This document shows positions 17,066 to 27,711 of a DNA stretch of 64,000 nucleotides, in pieces; positions within the stretch are counted from its first letter, which is position 1, and each line of letters opens with the position of its first letter. The notes under the pieces are model-generated. The model worked only from the letters and a program-made list of their open reading frames with translations. It did no database searches and was not told where the DNA came from. Source of the DNA: Rikenellaceae bacterium (GTDB taxonomy: Bacteria > Bacteroidota > Bacteroidia > Bacteroidales > Rikenellaceae); NCBI GenBank assembly GCA_017463585.1, contig JAFTOX010000024.1:1-64000 (forward strand). Direction: 5' to 3'. Both the position numbers and the translations under genes were made by a program.

Positions 17066-17097
17066 AGACCTTGCCCGATGGGCAGGGTCTTTTTTTC
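17066..17097 (+). terminator. Terminator of the DUF4332 gene
   Basis: Stem AGACCTTGCCC / GGGCAGGGTCT (loop GAT) followed by a run of T. Confidence 0.9.
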
Positions 17098-17213
17098 GTT
17101 TCGGGGTACAACGAACGTACGCCCGACGCACGTCCAACGCCCACTAAACTAAAATTATACGCGCGCACGCGTATTTAGAAGATTGATATATTGCGTTTTC
17201 AGATAGTTTATCG

Positions 17214-17221
17214 TATCTTTG
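17214..17221 (+). promoter_or_regulatory. dsbD -7 element
   Basis: TATCTTTG, 41 bp before the dsbD start. An upstream TTG-like box is not clear. Confidence 0.55.
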
Positions 17222-17262
17222 CGAACGTGAAAATTTGCACAAAAATTAAAACTATCGAACAT

Positions 17263-19311
17263 ATGAAGAAATTTATTGCACTGCTGATGCCCCTGCTCTT
17301 TGGCTTGGTGGCTATGGCACAACCCGCACCCACGCCCGTCAAGTGGACGGCAACGGCTGTCGAGGCCGACGCAACGACCTACGAGGTGCGTCTGACGGCC
17401 GATATCGACCAGGGTTGGCACATCTATGACTTCGGTCCCTATGCCGAGGATCTCTTTATCCCGACCACCGAAATCTCGATCGACGGCGCTGAGAAGGTGG
17501 GCGAGATCAACGCAAACAAGGCTCCCCACCGTGAATACGACGATGTCTACGAGGCCGAGATCGGCACTTGGGAGGGCAAGGTAGTCTTCACTCAGAAGGT
17601 GAAGGCCGAGGCTGAGCCCAAGACCGTCGCAATCGAGGTTTACTATGGCGCTTGCAACGATCAGAACTGCCTGCCGCCCGCAACCGAGCAGCTGAGCGTT
17701 AAGATCGGTGCAGCGAAGGGCACCGAGGCTGCCGTAGCACCCGAAGAGGCTGCTACTGAGGAGGTTGTAGCGGAGGAGGTTGCGCCCGCAGAGGAGATCG
17801 CCACCGCAACCGACGCCGTTGTTGAGCCCGTCGAGGAGCAGAGCAATGGCTCGTTGTGGAGCACCCTGCTGGCTGCTGCCGCTTGGGCATTGGCTGCACT
17901 GCTCACTCCGTGCGTATTCCCGATGATTCCGATGACCGTATCGTTCTTCGTCAAGGGCGGCGAGGGCGGCAAGATGCGCGCACTGCTCTACGGTGTGTTC
18001 ATCGTTGCGCTCTACACCCTGCCCATTGCGGCGCTGATTCTGATCACTCGCGTGGTTGGTGGCGCTACGGTTACAGCCGACATCTTCAACTGGCTGGCAA
18101 CACATTGGCTGCCCAACACGATCTTCTTCTTGGTATTTATGGTCTTTGCGGCGTCGTTCTTCGGTGCGTTCGAGATCACTCTGCCCAACTCGTGGGTCAA
18201 TAAGAGCGACCAAAATTCGGATCGCAAGGGTCTGCTGGGCGTGTTCTTCCTGGCGCTGACGCTTGTACTCGTATCGTTCTCGTGCACAGGCCCGATCGTG
18301 GGTGGCGCAATCATCGGCGCCGTGTCGACCAACAACGACATCTGGACGCCGATCCTGACGATGTTGGTATTCTCGACCGTATTTGCACTGCCCTTCGTGC
18401 TGTTCGCACTCTTCCCCTCGGTACTCCAAAAGATGCCAAAGAGTGGCGGCTGGCTGAACTCGGTGAAGGTTGTATTGGGTTTCATCGAGGTTGCTCTCGG
18501 TTTCAAGTTCCTCAGCACCGCCGACCAGACCTACCACTGGGGTCTGCTCGATCGTGAGATCTACTTGGGTATCTGGATCGTAGTCTTCACGTTGCTCGGC
18601 TTCTATCTGCTTGGTAAATTGAAGTTTGCACACGATAGCGAGGTGAAGTATATCTCGGTTCCCCGCCTGGCGTTGGCTATTGCGTCGTTCACCTTCGTGA
18701 CCTATATGGTTCCCGGTCTGTGGGGTGCTCCGTTGAAGAAGATGACGGGTTATCTGCCCCCGATGGCTACGCAGGACTTCGTGCTCACTTCGGGTGGCAC
18801 GGCTGCGGTTGTAGCTGCTGATGAGGTGCTTACGGCCGACGGCAAAGCTCCGAAATATAGCGACGTATTCCATATGCCTCACGGTCTGTCGGGATTCTAC
18901 GATTTCGACGAGGCTATCGAGGCTGCTCGCAAGGTTGGCAAGCCCCTGTTCCTCGACTTTACGGGTCTGGGTTGCGTCAACTGCCGCGAGATGGAGGAGC
19001 GCGTTTGGTGCGACAGCCGTATTCAGGATCGTATGCGCGAGGACTTCGTGCTGCTGGCACTCTTTGGCGACAGCCGCCAGAAGGCTGCCGAGGAGGATTG
19101 GGTGACCACCGAGAACGGTAAGACGTTGAAGACTATCGGTGAGATCAACTCGAACTTGGTTTTCGAGCGCTACAACATCGCGGCTCAGCCCAACTACCTG
19201 ATTCTCGACGGCGAGGGCAACGTGCTGGCATCGCACTCGTATGACCTTGATATCGAAAACTTTATCTCGTTCCTCGACAAGGGCAAGGAGGCTTACTCGG
19301 CATTGAAATAG
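17263..19311 (+). CDS. dsbD: Thiol:disulfide interchange protein DsbD
   Basis: The 682-residue protein has a signal peptide (cleaved after VAMAQ) and an N-terminal DsbD-alpha-type domain with the Cys pair in YYGACNDQNCLPP (about residue 125-135). An Ala/Glu/Val linker, a multi-pass membrane domain with LTPCVFPMIPMTVSFF and CTGPIVGGAIIG, and a C-terminal thioredoxin domain with GCVNCREME (about 571-579) follow. DsbD moves electrons from cytoplasmic thioredoxin to periplasmic reductases. All three redox Cys pairs are present. The start at 17263 follows the -7 element; the open frame further upstream is not a signal peptide. Confidence 0.95.
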   Translation: MKKFIALLMPLLFGLVAMAQPAPTPVKWTATAVEADATTYEVRLTADIDQGWHIYDFGPYAEDLFIPTTEISIDGAEKVGEINANKAPHREYDDVYEAEIGTWEGKVVFTQKVKAEAEPKTVAIEVYYGACNDQNCLPPATEQLSVKIGAAKGTEAAVAPEEAATEEVVAEEVAPAEEIATATDAVVEPVEEQSNGSLWSTLLAAAAWALAALLTPCVFPMIPMTVSFFVKGGEGGKMRALLYGVFIVALYTLPIAALILITRVVGGATVTADIFNWLATHWLPNTIFFLVFMVFAASFFGAFEITLPNSWVNKSDQNSDRKGLLGVFFLALTLVLVSFSCTGPIVGGAIIGAVSTNNDIWTPILTMLVFSTVFALPFVLFALFPSVLQKMPKSGGWLNSVKVVLGFIEVALGFKFLSTADQTYHWGLLDREIYLGIWIVVFTLLGFYLLGKLKFAHDSEVKYISVPRLALAIASFTFVTYMVPGLWGAPLKKMTGYLPPMATQDFVLTSGGTAAVVAADEVLTADGKAPKYSDVFHMPHGLSGFYDFDEAIEAARKVGKPLFLDFTGLGCVNCREMEERVWCDSRIQDRMREDFVLLALFGDSRQKAAEEDWVTTENGKTLKTIGEINSNLVFERYNIAAQPNYLILDGEGNVLASHSYDLDIENFISFLDKGKEAYSALK

Positions 19312-19329
19312 GTCGCGAGATTGACAAAC

Positions 19330-19365
19330 AAACGACGACCCGCTTAGGTGTGGTCGTCGTTTTTG
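19330..19365 (+). terminator. dsbD terminator
   Basis: Stem AAACGACGACC / GGTCGTCGTTTTT, 19 bp after the dsbD stop. Confidence 0.85.
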
Positions 19366-19391
19366 TATAATATTTGTAACACGAAACGATT

Positions 19392-19844
19392 ATGCGAAAA
19401 TTCATTCCAACCATTATCTTCTCGGCAATCCTGATCGCTTTTGTAATCCAGGATCACAAGGAGAGGGAGAGTGAGGCTCTCACGCCTGCAACAGATCAAC
19501 TCGCACCCGCAACCTATCGCGGCGTGCTCCCCGCAGCCGACTGCTCGGGCATAGATTACACGCTTACGCTCAACGACTCGATCGTGGGCACAGATACGCT
19601 CTACGCCCTTCGCACGGTCTACATCGACGGCGGCGGTGCCGACAACGACATCGCATTCGACGATCGTGGACGTCAGCAGCAGATCGTACTCGGAGAGCAG
19701 CGTGGCTACCGTCTGACATCGGACGCAGGCGATCCGACCATCTATTTCGTTATCGTGAACGACTCGACATTGCGCTTGTGCGACAGTACGCTCACCGCTC
19801 AGCCGAGCGAACTCAACTACGATCTCATTCGCATAAATCAGTAA
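19392..19844 (+). CDS. NlpE N-terminal-domain-like membrane-anchored protein
   Basis: The 150-residue protein has an N-terminal hydrophobic segment without a lipobox Cys. The body resembles the NlpE N-terminal barrel: TYRGVLPAADCSGIDYTLTL near residue 41, then strand-rich sequence. In classical NlpE the matching motif is CADC; here the first Cys is Ala. NlpE-type proteins sense envelope or metal stress or surface contact. With one Cys lost, metal or disulfide sensing by that motif is doubtful. It follows dsbD after a terminator, so it may have its own promoter. Confidence 0.7.
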   Translation: MRKFIPTIIFSAILIAFVIQDHKERESEALTPATDQLAPATYRGVLPAADCSGIDYTLTLNDSIVGTDTLYALRTVYIDGGGADNDIAFDDRGRQQQIVLGEQRGYRLTSDAGDPTIYFVIVNDSTLRLCDSTLTAQPSELNYDLIRINQ

Positions 19845-19894
19845 AAGGCTCCGCCCCAAAAAGAGCGCGCCAAAAAAGCGTCCTGCAAAAACAG

Positions 19895-19926
19895 AATCCC
19901 CGCCTTCCACAAGAGGGCGGGGATTG
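19895..19926. terminator. Bidirectional terminator
   Basis: AATCCCCGCC pairs with GGGCGGGGATT between the convergent NlpE-like and barrel genes. Confidence 0.75.
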
Positions 19927-19948
19927 TTGTATATGCTTTCTATCGCTC

Positions 19949-20668
19949 TTAGAATCGGAAAGTCACGTAGATACGCAGACCTTCGAGCGCATTCTTCGTA
20001 CCGAAGAAGGCGCTGGGCACAGCGTCGGTAGTACCCTCAGCAGCACGGCTCACGAAAGCCTCCTCGTTGTTGCCACCATCGATAATACCGCCAACTGCGT
20101 CGGTAATCTTATCCAGATTGAACTGCTTGTATTTCACGTTGCCCTTGCGGTACTCGGCACCGATACCGAAGAAACCGAACGAGAGGTTACCACCTGCAAC
20201 GAACATCGAAGCGTAGTTGCCACCAACACCCCACTCGCCATCGATACCCGTATCGTAGCGCAGAGCGAAAGTCGGAGCGAAACGGCCATAGAGGTGCAAC
20301 TGCAAACGTTTTGCGGGGGTCAGCGTGATCGAAGGACCAACCTGCATAGCAATCTCAGCCTGATGCAACGTCGTGCCGGTGATATCGGGCTTATACATTG
20401 CATAGTTCACGTCGATCCAAGTTGCATCGATACCGATATTGAGGAATCGTGCAATGGGCTTCTTATGGAAATAGTAGGTGCGACCACGGTTGATCGTAGC
20501 ACCAAACTTGGGCTTAATCACCTCACCCGATTCGAGCGTCATATCCTGCTGATAGACATAACCCAGATTGACATACTTGGGGCGACGCTTCTTAATCTCC
20601 TTCACATCTTGTGCCACGGCAGACAATCCGCACAGCACAGCCATAATCACGAGTAACGTTTTCTTCAT
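19949..20668 (-). CDS. Outer-membrane beta-barrel protein, unknown role
   Basis: The 239-residue protein (start MKKTLLVIMAVLC at 20668) has a signal peptide cleaved near SAVAQ, alternating amphipathic strands and a terminal aromatic residue (IYVTFRF), the usual signal for outer-membrane insertion. I recognise no specific family. It follows the dksA-like gene on the same strand by about 250 bp but has its own promoter-like TACATTTG (20708-20715), so it is probably transcribed separately. Confidence 0.8.
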   Translation of the reverse strand: MKKTLLVIMAVLCGLSAVAQDVKEIKKRRPKYVNLGYVYQQDMTLESGEVIKPKFGATINRGRTYYFHKKPIARFLNIGIDATWIDVNYAMYKPDITGTTLHQAEIAMQVGPSITLTPAKRLQLHLYGRFAPTFALRYDTGIDGEWGVGGNYASMFVAGGNLSFGFFGIGAEYRKGNVKYKQFNLDKITDAVGGIIDGGNNEEAFVSRAAEGTTDAVPSAFFGTKNALEGLRIYVTFRF

Positions 20669-20707
20669 TTGTTTATTGATTTTTGATAGGTTTACACATT
20701 CGATAGA

Positions 20708-20715
20708 CAAATGTA
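20708..20715 (-). promoter_or_regulatory. -7 element for the barrel gene
   Basis: On the minus strand this reads TACATTTG, 39 bp before the start at 20668. Confidence 0.45.
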
Positions 20716-20917
20716 CCACTTTTTGTCCACCCCTCCAAACTTTTAGGCAACTTTCTCCCCCTCACGCAACAAAAAAACGAGCGATCCACCTCAATCGATG
20801 AATCGCCCATTCTTCGGTTTTAGATTTGGTAGCGCCCGCAATATCCCATAGGCACACCCCGCAGGACACACCTATATTATATATACGCGCGAGCTCCTCG
20901 CCACCGCCCGACAGGTT

Positions 20918-21301
20918 CTACTTGCGAGCCTCCTTAGCCTCGATACACTGCGTAGCGTGGGGAACACGCATCAGACGCTCCTTCGGGATCAGCTTGCCCG
21001 TATCCTTGCAGATACCGTAAGTCTTATTCTCGATGCGCACCAGAGCCATTTCAAGGTTGCGGATAAACTTCAACTGACGCTGTGCCAAGCGGCCGCACTC
21101 CTCTTTCGAGAGAGTTGCGGCGCCCTCTTCGAGCACTTTGAAGGTCGGCGAAGTATCCTCGGTGTCGTTACCGGCGGTATGTGTTATGGTTGCACGCAAC
21201 TGATCATAGTCGTGGCGTGCGCTCTCCAACTTTTGCAGAATCAACGCCTTGAACTCAGCCAATTCCGCATCGTTGTATCTGGTCTTCTCAAATTCTGCCA
21301 T
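20918..21301 (-). CDS. DksA/TraR-family protein
   Basis: The 127-residue protein has a helical, coiled-coil-like N-terminal half and a C-terminal zinc-finger-like region, IENKTYGICKDTGKLIPKER followed by MRVPHATQCIEAK. Only two of the usual four Cys positions are kept, as in many Bacteroidota relatives, so zinc binding is uncertain. DksA-type proteins enter the RNA polymerase secondary channel and tune transcription with ppGpp. The gene follows ileS by 87 bp on the same strand, as is common in this phylum; lspA, often the next gene, is absent here. Confidence 0.85.
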   Translation of the reverse strand: MAEFEKTRYNDAELAEFKALILQKLESARHDYDQLRATITHTAGNDTEDTSPTFKVLEEGAATLSKEECGRLAQRQLKFIRNLEMALVRIENKTYGICKDTGKLIPKERLMRVPHATQCIEAKEARK

Positions 21302-21388
21302 AACTTATAAGGTTTTAATCGGTTAGTTTATTTGTTAAAATTAACAATAAAAAACCATACTACCAAATATTACGCCATAATTTTCACA

Positions 21389-24300
21389 CTATCGGCGCGA
21401 GAGAGCAATACGGAGCGGCTTTTCGTCCAGATCGGTCGTGGTCGCAAATTCGCCCGAAGGCTCCGCTACAACCTTGATCTCGACAGCCAAAACCTGCTGA
21501 GCAACATAGTCGCCAAACTCGGCCAGCGAATCGCTCAGCTCGTCCAGAGCCTCAACCTCAACTGCGATCTTGTCCGTAACCTCCAAGCCGCTATCCTTAC
21601 GCAGATTCTGGATACGGTTGATCAACTCACGTGCCACGCCTTCACGACGCAGCTCGTCCGTAACCGTAATATCCAGCGCAACGGTCAGCTTGCCCTCCGA
21701 AGCAACCAGCCAGCCGGGCATATCCTCGCTCGTGATCTCGAAATCCTCGCGCGTAACCTCCAACTGCTCGCCTGCAACCTCCAACATCAGCTTCTCCGAC
21801 GACTCGATCTCGGCGATACGCTGCTGATCGAACGTTGCAACCAACGCCGCAATCTGCTTCATATACTTGCCATAGCGCGGACCGAGGGTCTTGAAGTTGG
21901 GTTTAATGCGCTTGGTGATCACGCCTGCCGTCTGCTCGATCAGTTCGATCTGCTTGACATTCACCTCGCTCATAACCAATGCACGTGCAGCCTCGATATG
22001 GGCAGCCATCTTCTCGTCCAGCACGGGTACCATAGCCTTCATCAGCGGCTGACGCACCTTGATATTGACCTTACGACGCAGCGCAAGAACCATCGACGAG
22101 AGCTTCTGTGCCAGCGACATCATCTGCTCCAAATCGCCATTAACCAACTTCTCGTCAGCTACGGGGAACGACGACAGGTGTACCGACGAATCGGTGTGGC
22201 GACCGCTCACTGCATTCAGATCGCAGAAGATACGATCCGAGATGAACGGCGCGAACGGAGCCGACAGCTTAACAACGGTTTCGAGGCAGGTGTAGAGTGT
22301 CTGGTATGCCGCCAACTTATCCTCGGTCATACCGCCGCCCCAGAAACGCTTACGATTCAGACGTACGTACCAGTTCGAGAGGTTCTCGCCCACAAACTCC
22401 TGAATCATACGTGCCGCAGGCGTCGGGTCGTAACCCTCCAAGCACTCCGTTACGTTCTTAACGAGCGTATTGAGCAACGAGATGATCCAGCGGTCGATCT
22501 CGGGGCGCTTCTCAACGGGGATCTCCTCCTCCGAGCCCGTAAAGCCATCGACATTGGCATAGAGCGCGAAGAAGCTATAAGTATTGTAGAGCGTACCGAA
22601 GAACTTACGACGTACCTCATCAACGCCCTCGACATCGAATTTCAGGTTATCCCACGGCTGCGAGTTCGAGATCATATACCAACGAACTGCGTCGGCACCA
22701 TACTTATCCATCACCTCGAACGGATCGACCGCGTTACCCAGACGCTTCGACATCTTGTTGCCATTCTTATCGAGCACCAGACCATTCGAAATGATATTCT
22801 TGAATGCTACCGAGTCGAACAACATCGTTGCGATTGCGTGCAGCGTGAAGAACCAACCGCGTGTCTGATCGACACCCTCAGCGATGAAGTCGGCAGGATA
22901 GACATCCTTGAACTCCTCGCCGCCATTCTCGAAGGGATAGTGCAACTGAGCGTAAGGCATCGCACCGCTATCGAACCAAACGTCGATCAGGTCGGCCTCG
23001 CGGCGCATCGGCTTGCCCGACTCGCTCACCAGCACGATGTTATCAACGTAGGGACGGTGCAGGTCAATTGTCGAGTAGTTCTCCTTCGACATATCGCCCA
23101 CCTTGAACTGTGCGTAGGGATTCTCGCTCATCACACCCGCAGCAACCGCCTTCTCGATCTCCGCAACCAGCTCCTCAACCGAGCCGATGCACTTCATCTC
23201 GGCGCGATCCTCCGTAGCCCAGATCGGCAGCGGAGTACCCCAGAAACGCGAACGCGACAAGTTCCAATCGTTCAGATTCTCCAACCACTTACCAAAGCGA
23301 CCCGTACCGGTCGATTCGGGCTTCCAACGGATCGTGGTGTTGAGCTCCATCATACGCTCTTTGAGCGCCGTTGTGCGGATAAACCACGAATCCAACGGAT
23401 AGTACAGCACCGGCTTATCGGTACGCCAGCAGTGGGGATAGTTGTGGGTATGCTTCTCAATGCGGAAAGCCAGGCCCTCCGATTTGAGCTTCATACAGAT
23501 ATAAATATCGAGCGTCTCGGCCGCAGCGGCAGCCTTCTCGTCGTAGCGACCATCGACCGTAAACTGCGGATCGTAGGCATTCTTCACCCAACGACCTGCA
23601 TACTCCTTGTAAGCCTCCACATCGACGCACTCCGCAACAAACTTCTCGTCCAGATCCTCGACATTGTAGAACTTACCCGTGAAATCAACCATCGGGCGCG
23701 TCTCGCCACGCTTGTTGATCATAAACAGCGACGGGATACCCGCAGCACGAGCCACGAATGCGTCATCAGCACCGAACGTCGGCGCGATATGCACGATACC
23801 CGTACCGTCCTCGGTGGTTACATAGTCGCCCGCAATCACACGGAACGCCTTCTCGGCAGCCACCTTCCACTCGCCGTTCTCGTCAGCCTCAACGGGCTTA
23901 ACCCAATTGATCAGCTGCTCGTAGCGGATACCAACCAGATCGGCACCCTTATAGCAACGATCCTCCTCAACGGTGTACGTACCCTCCAACTTCTTGTTGA
24001 AGATCGAGGGCAGCAACTCACGAGCCACGATCACCGTCTGCGGCTGCTCGTTGTAGGGGTTCAAGCACTTGACACGAACGTAGTCGATCTTCGGACCTAC
24101 TGCCAGCGCAGTATTCGAGGGCAGAGTCCACGGCGTGGTGGTCCAAGCCAAGAAGAACAGCTCGCCCTGAACGTCCTCGAACAGGTGCTCGCTCTTCTCA
24201 TCACGAACAACACGGAACTGAGCCGTGCAGGTGGTATCCTTCACATCGCGGTAGCAACCCGGCTGGTTCAGCTCGTGGGTCGAAAGACCCGTACCCGCAG

Positions 24301-24856
24301 CGGGCGAATAGGGCTGAATGGTGTAACCCTTATAGAGCAGACCCTTGTCGAAGAGCTGTTTCAGCAACCACCACAGCGTCTCGATGTACTTGTTGTCGTA
24401 GGTGATATAGGGATCGTCCATATTGACCCAATAACCCATCTGGCGGGTCAGGTTCTCCCAAACACCCGTAAACTCCATCACCGCCTCGCGGCAAGCAGCG
24501 TTGTACTCCTCGATCGAGATCTTGCGACCGATATCCTCCTTGGTGATACCCAACTTCTTCTCGACACCCAGCTCAACGGGCAGACCGTGAGTATCCCAAC
24601 CTGCCTTACGATGAACGAGGTAACCCTGCTGGGTCTTATAGCGACAAAATACGTCCTTGATCGTACGCGCCATCACGTGGTGAATACCCGGCATACCGTT
24701 TGCCGACGGCGGACCCTCATAGAAGACAAATGTCGGGTGGCCTTCACGTGTAGTGATACTCTTGTGGAACGTGTCGTCAGCGTCCCACGTTCCGAGCACC
24801 TCGGCTGCCAAACGCGGCAGGTCGAGGCCCTTGTATTCGGTGAATTTCTTGCTCAT
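21389..24856 (-). CDS. ileS: Isoleucyl-tRNA synthetase
   Basis: The 1155-residue enzyme charges tRNA-Ile. It has the class I signature GPPSANGMPGIHHVMART (HIGH equivalent, about 48-65), an editing insertion and KMSKRLGNAVDP (about 701-712). The large size is typical of the eukaryote-like IleS type found in Bacteroidota, a type often less sensitive to mupirocin. It lies 22 bp after valS and just before the dksA-like gene, so the three form one operon. A long open frame on the opposite strand is a codon-bias artefact. Confidence 0.97.
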   Translation of the reverse strand: MSKKFTEYKGLDLPRLAAEVLGTWDADDTFHKSITTREGHPTFVFYEGPPSANGMPGIHHVMARTIKDVFCRYKTQQGYLVHRKAGWDTHGLPVELGVEKKLGITKEDIGRKISIEEYNAACREAVMEFTGVWENLTRQMGYWVNMDDPYITYDNKYIETLWWLLKQLFDKGLLYKGYTIQPYSPAAGTGLSTHELNQPGCYRDVKDTTCTAQFRVVRDEKSEHLFEDVQGELFFLAWTTTPWTLPSNTALAVGPKIDYVRVKCLNPYNEQPQTVIVARELLPSIFNKKLEGTYTVEEDRCYKGADLVGIRYEQLINWVKPVEADENGEWKVAAEKAFRVIAGDYVTTEDGTGIVHIAPTFGADDAFVARAAGIPSLFMINKRGETRPMVDFTGKFYNVEDLDEKFVAECVDVEAYKEYAGRWVKNAYDPQFTVDGRYDEKAAAAAETLDIYICMKLKSEGLAFRIEKHTHNYPHCWRTDKPVLYYPLDSWFIRTTALKERMMELNTTIRWKPESTGTGRFGKWLENLNDWNLSRSRFWGTPLPIWATEDRAEMKCIGSVEELVAEIEKAVAAGVMSENPYAQFKVGDMSKENYSTIDLHRPYVDNIVLVSESGKPMRREADLIDVWFDSGAMPYAQLHYPFENGGEEFKDVYPADFIAEGVDQTRGWFFTLHAIATMLFDSVAFKNIISNGLVLDKNGNKMSKRLGNAVDPFEVMDKYGADAVRWYMISNSQPWDNLKFDVEGVDEVRRKFFGTLYNTYSFFALYANVDGFTGSEEEIPVEKRPEIDRWIISLLNTLVKNVTECLEGYDPTPAARMIQEFVGENLSNWYVRLNRKRFWGGGMTEDKLAAYQTLYTCLETVVKLSAPFAPFISDRIFCDLNAVSGRHTDSSVHLSSFPVADEKLVNGDLEQMMSLAQKLSSMVLALRRKVNIKVRQPLMKAMVPVLDEKMAAHIEAARALVMSEVNVKQIELIEQTAGVITKRIKPNFKTLGPRYGKYMKQIAALVATFDQQRIAEIESSEKLMLEVAGEQLEVTREDFEITSEDMPGWLVASEGKLTVALDITVTDELRREGVARELINRIQNLRKDSGLEVTDKIAVEVEALDELSDSLAEFGDYVAQQVLAVEIKVVAEPSGEFATTTDLDEKPLRIALSRR

Positions 24857-24878
24857 TGTTCTATGCTCGTTTTTTCAT

Positions 24879-27506
24879 TTATTTCAACTGTTCCAGACGC
24901 TCCTTGATCGCTGCGATCTTAGCCTCAGCGTCGGCCTTCTTAGCGCGCTCGTTGGCAACAACCTTCTCGGGTGCCGAGCTTACGAAACGCTCGTTCGAGA
25001 GCTTCTTCATTACGCTCGCCAAGAAACCCTCCAAGTAGGTCAGCTCCTCACTCATCTTCTTGCGCTCAGCCTCAACGTCGATCAAACCACCCAGCGGAAC
25101 GAAGTACTGCGTAGTCTTGACGATGAATGCCGCAGCCGTTGCGTCCTTCTCCTCAACACGCTCAACCGAGGTCAGGTTTGCCATTTTGGTAATCACAGCC
25201 TCGTACTCTGCGGGGTAGTTCTCATCAACGATAACCTTCAACGTCAGGGCGTCCTTGTTGGGCAGATTCTTCTGCTTACGCACGTTACGAACTGCCGAGA
25301 TCACCTCCTTCGCCAGCTCGAAACGAGCCAACAGCTTCTCGTCAGCCTCCTCGGCCACCTTGGCTGCACTCACGCAGATCGACTCACCCTCTGCTCGCTC
25401 GGCAATATCCTGCCAGATCTCCTCGGTGAGGAAGGGCATAAAGGGGTGCAACATCTGCATCAGTCGCTCGAAGATCGACTTCACGGCCTTCAACGTGCAC
25501 TCGTCGATCGAATCGCCGTATGCAGGCTTGACCATCTCCAACAGCCAGCCGCTGAACTCGTCCCAGAACAGACGGTAAGCAATGAGCAGTGCGTCCGAGA
25601 TACGGTATGCTGCAAAATCCTTCTCGATCTGCATCTGAGCTGCCGCCAGACGCTGCTCGAACCACTCGATCGACAGACGGTTGCACTCGCTCTGCTCGCG
25701 AGCAGCATCTACCGACCAGCCGCATACGAGTTTATAAGCGTTCCAGATCTTGTTACCAAAGTTACGACCCTGCTCGCACAACGAATCGTCGAACATCAGA
25801 TCGTTGCCGGCCGACGAACACAACATCATCGCCACGCGAACGCCATCGGCACCATACTGAGCAATCAGATCCAGCGGATCTGGCGAGTTTCCCAACTGTT
25901 TCGACATCTTGCGACCGATCTTGTCGCGCACGATACCCGTGAAATAGACATTGCGGAAGGGCATCTCGCCGCGATACTCATAACCTGCCATAATCATACG
26001 AGCCACCCAGAAGAAGATGATATCGGGACCCGTAACCAGATCGTTCGTAGGATAGTAGTATTTGATCTCCTCGTTCTCGGGGTTGCGGATACCGTCGAAT
26101 ACCGAGATCGGCCACAACCACGACGAGAACCAAGTGTCGAGTACGTCCTCGTCCTGACGCAGGTCGCTGAGCTGCAATGTTTCGTCGCCAGCCTTCACGC
26201 GAGCCAGCTCCAACGCCTTCTCAGCGGTCTCAGCTACTACATAACCACCCTTGGGCAGGTAGTAAGCGGGAATACGCTGACCCCACCACAACTGACGCGA
26301 GATACACCAATCCTTGATGTTCTCCATCCAGTGGCGATAGATATTCTTATACTTCTCAGGCACGAACTTAATCTCGTTCTCCAACACCGCGCGGGTTGCG
26401 GGCTCAGCCAGCTCCTGCATCGACAGGAACCACTGCATCGACAGCTTCGGCTCGATGGGCACACCCGTACGCTCCGAGAAACCTACGTTGTTGGTATATG
26501 CCTCGGTCTTCTCCAACAGATCAGCCGCAGCCAGATCCTTCTCGATCTGCTCACGAACCACAAAGCGGTCCATACCTACGTACATACCCACCTTATCGTT
26601 CACCGTACCGTTGTCGTTGAAGATATCGATAGTCTCCAAGCCATACTTCTCGCCCAACATATAGTCGTTCACGTCGTGTGCAGGCGTTACCTTCAATGCA
26701 CCCGTACCGAACTCGATATCGACATACGTATCGCGGATCACGGGGATCGAACGTCCTACCAGAGGCACAATCACACGTGCGTCGGCAGGCAACCAATTGT
26801 AGCGCTCGTCGTTGGGATTCACGCAGAGAGCCGTATCACCCAAGATGGTCTCGGGGCGGGTCGTAGCCACGATGATCGAGCGATCCGTTCCCTCAACCTT
26901 ATAACGCAGGTAGTAGAGCTTGCCGTGCGACTCCTTGTAGATCACCTCCTCGTCCGACAGAGCGGTCTGTGCCGAGGGGTCCCAATTGACCATACGAACA
27001 CCGCGATAGATCTTACCCTTATTGTAGAGATCGACAAACACCTTGATCACACCCTCGGTGCGCGGATCGTCCATCGTGAAGCAGGTACGATCCCAGTCGC
27101 ACGAAGCACCCAGCTTACGCAGCTGCTTCAAGATGATACCACCGTGCTTCTCCTTCCACTCCCAAGCGTGGCGCAGGAACTCCTCGCGCGTCAGGTCGGC
27201 CTTGTCGATACCCTCCGCTTTGAGTTTGGCAACCACCTTAGCCTCCGTAGCAATCGAGGCGTGGTCCGTACCCGGCACCCAGCAGGCATTTTTGCCCTGC
27301 ATACGTGCGCGACGCACCAGCACGTCCTGCAACGTATTGTTCAACATATGACCCATATGCAACATACCTGTTACGTTGGGGGGCGGAATTACGATGGTGT
27401 ATGCCTCGCGCTCGTCGGGCGTCGAGTGGAAAAGTTTATGCTCAATCCAATAGTCGTACCATTTGCCCTCGATCTGTTGGGGCGTGTACTTGTCTGCAAT
27501 GTTCAT
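24879..27506 (-). CDS. valS: Valyl-tRNA synthetase
   Basis: The 875-residue enzyme charges tRNA-Val. It has [17 protein letters not shown] (HIGH motif at 50-53), a central editing domain, [14 protein letters not shown] (about residue 530), an anticodon-binding domain and a C-terminal coiled coil ([18 protein letters not shown]) typical of ValS. It is the first gene of the valS-ileS-dksA-like operon, with a promoter at 27597-27604. Confidence 0.97.
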   Translation of the reverse strand: MNIADKYTPQQIEGKWYDYWIEHKLFHSTPDEREAYTIVIPPPNVTGMLHMGHMLNNTLQDVLVRRARMQGKNACWVPGTDHASIATEAKVVAKLKAEGIDKADLTREEFLRHAWEWKEKHGGIILKQLRKLGASCDWDRTCFTMDDPRTEGVIKVFVDLYNKGKIYRGVRMVNWDPSAQTALSDEEVIYKESHGKLYYLRYKVEGTDRSIIVATTRPETILGDTALCVNPNDERYNWLPADARVIVPLVGRSIPVIRDTYVDIEFGTGALKVTPAHDVNDYMLGEKYGLETIDIFNDNGTVNDKVGMYVGMDRFVVREQIEKDLAAADLLEKTEAYTNNVGFSERTGVPIEPKLSMQWFLSMQELAEPATRAVLENEIKFVPEKYKNIYRHWMENIKDWCISRQLWWGQRIPAYYLPKGGYVVAETAEKALELARVKAGDETLQLSDLRQDEDVLDTWFSSWLWPISVFDGIRNPENEEIKYYYPTNDLVTGPDIIFFWVARMIMAGYEYRGEMPFRNVYFTGIVRDKIGRKMSKQLGNSPDPLDLIAQYGADGVRVAMMLCSSAGNDLMFDDSLCEQGRNFGNKIWNAYKLVCGWSVDAAREQSECNRLSIEWFEQRLAAAQMQIEKDFAAYRISDALLIAYRLFWDEFSGWLLEMVKPAYGDSIDECTLKAVKSIFERLMQMLHPFMPFLTEEIWQDIAERAEGESICVSAAKVAEEADEKLLARFELAKEVISAVRNVRKQKNLPNKDALTLKVIVDENYPAEYEAVITKMANLTSVERVEEKDATAAAFIVKTTQYFVPLGGLIDVEAERKKMSEELTYLEGFLASVMKKLSNERFVSSAPEKVVANERAKKADAEAKIAAIKERLEQLK

Positions 27507-27596
27507 AGCTTTTATTTTGTAATTTTTAATCGATTATCGGTTTGGGTTACGCCCGCGCGCGAGCGGTATGCGACCACGCGCAAGCGAAATATCCTG

Positions 27597-27604
27597 CAAA
27601 AGTA
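27597..27604 (-). promoter_or_regulatory. valS operon -7 element
   Basis: On the minus strand TACTTTTG, about 90 bp before the valS start. The GC-rich leader between them contains GCGCGAG runs. Confidence 0.5.
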
Positions 27605-27711
27605 GTAAATATATTTATTAAAAACGCGCGCGAGTGCGAGAAAACTTTGGTTTAAGCTCAATTTTGGCATTTTCGGAGAGAATAACGTATGCAGATTATT
27701 CGTCCAGAACC

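Noticed and set aside
21332..24907. A 1191-residue open frame opposite ileS, and similar long ones opposite valS (24753-27605), dsbD (17155-19236), the GH3 gene (3048-4694) and the S9 peptidase (43464-45575)
   Set aside because: They mirror strongly biased codon use of the real genes, have composition unlike proteins (rich in His, Arg, Leu, Thr), no recognisable domain and no promoter of their own.
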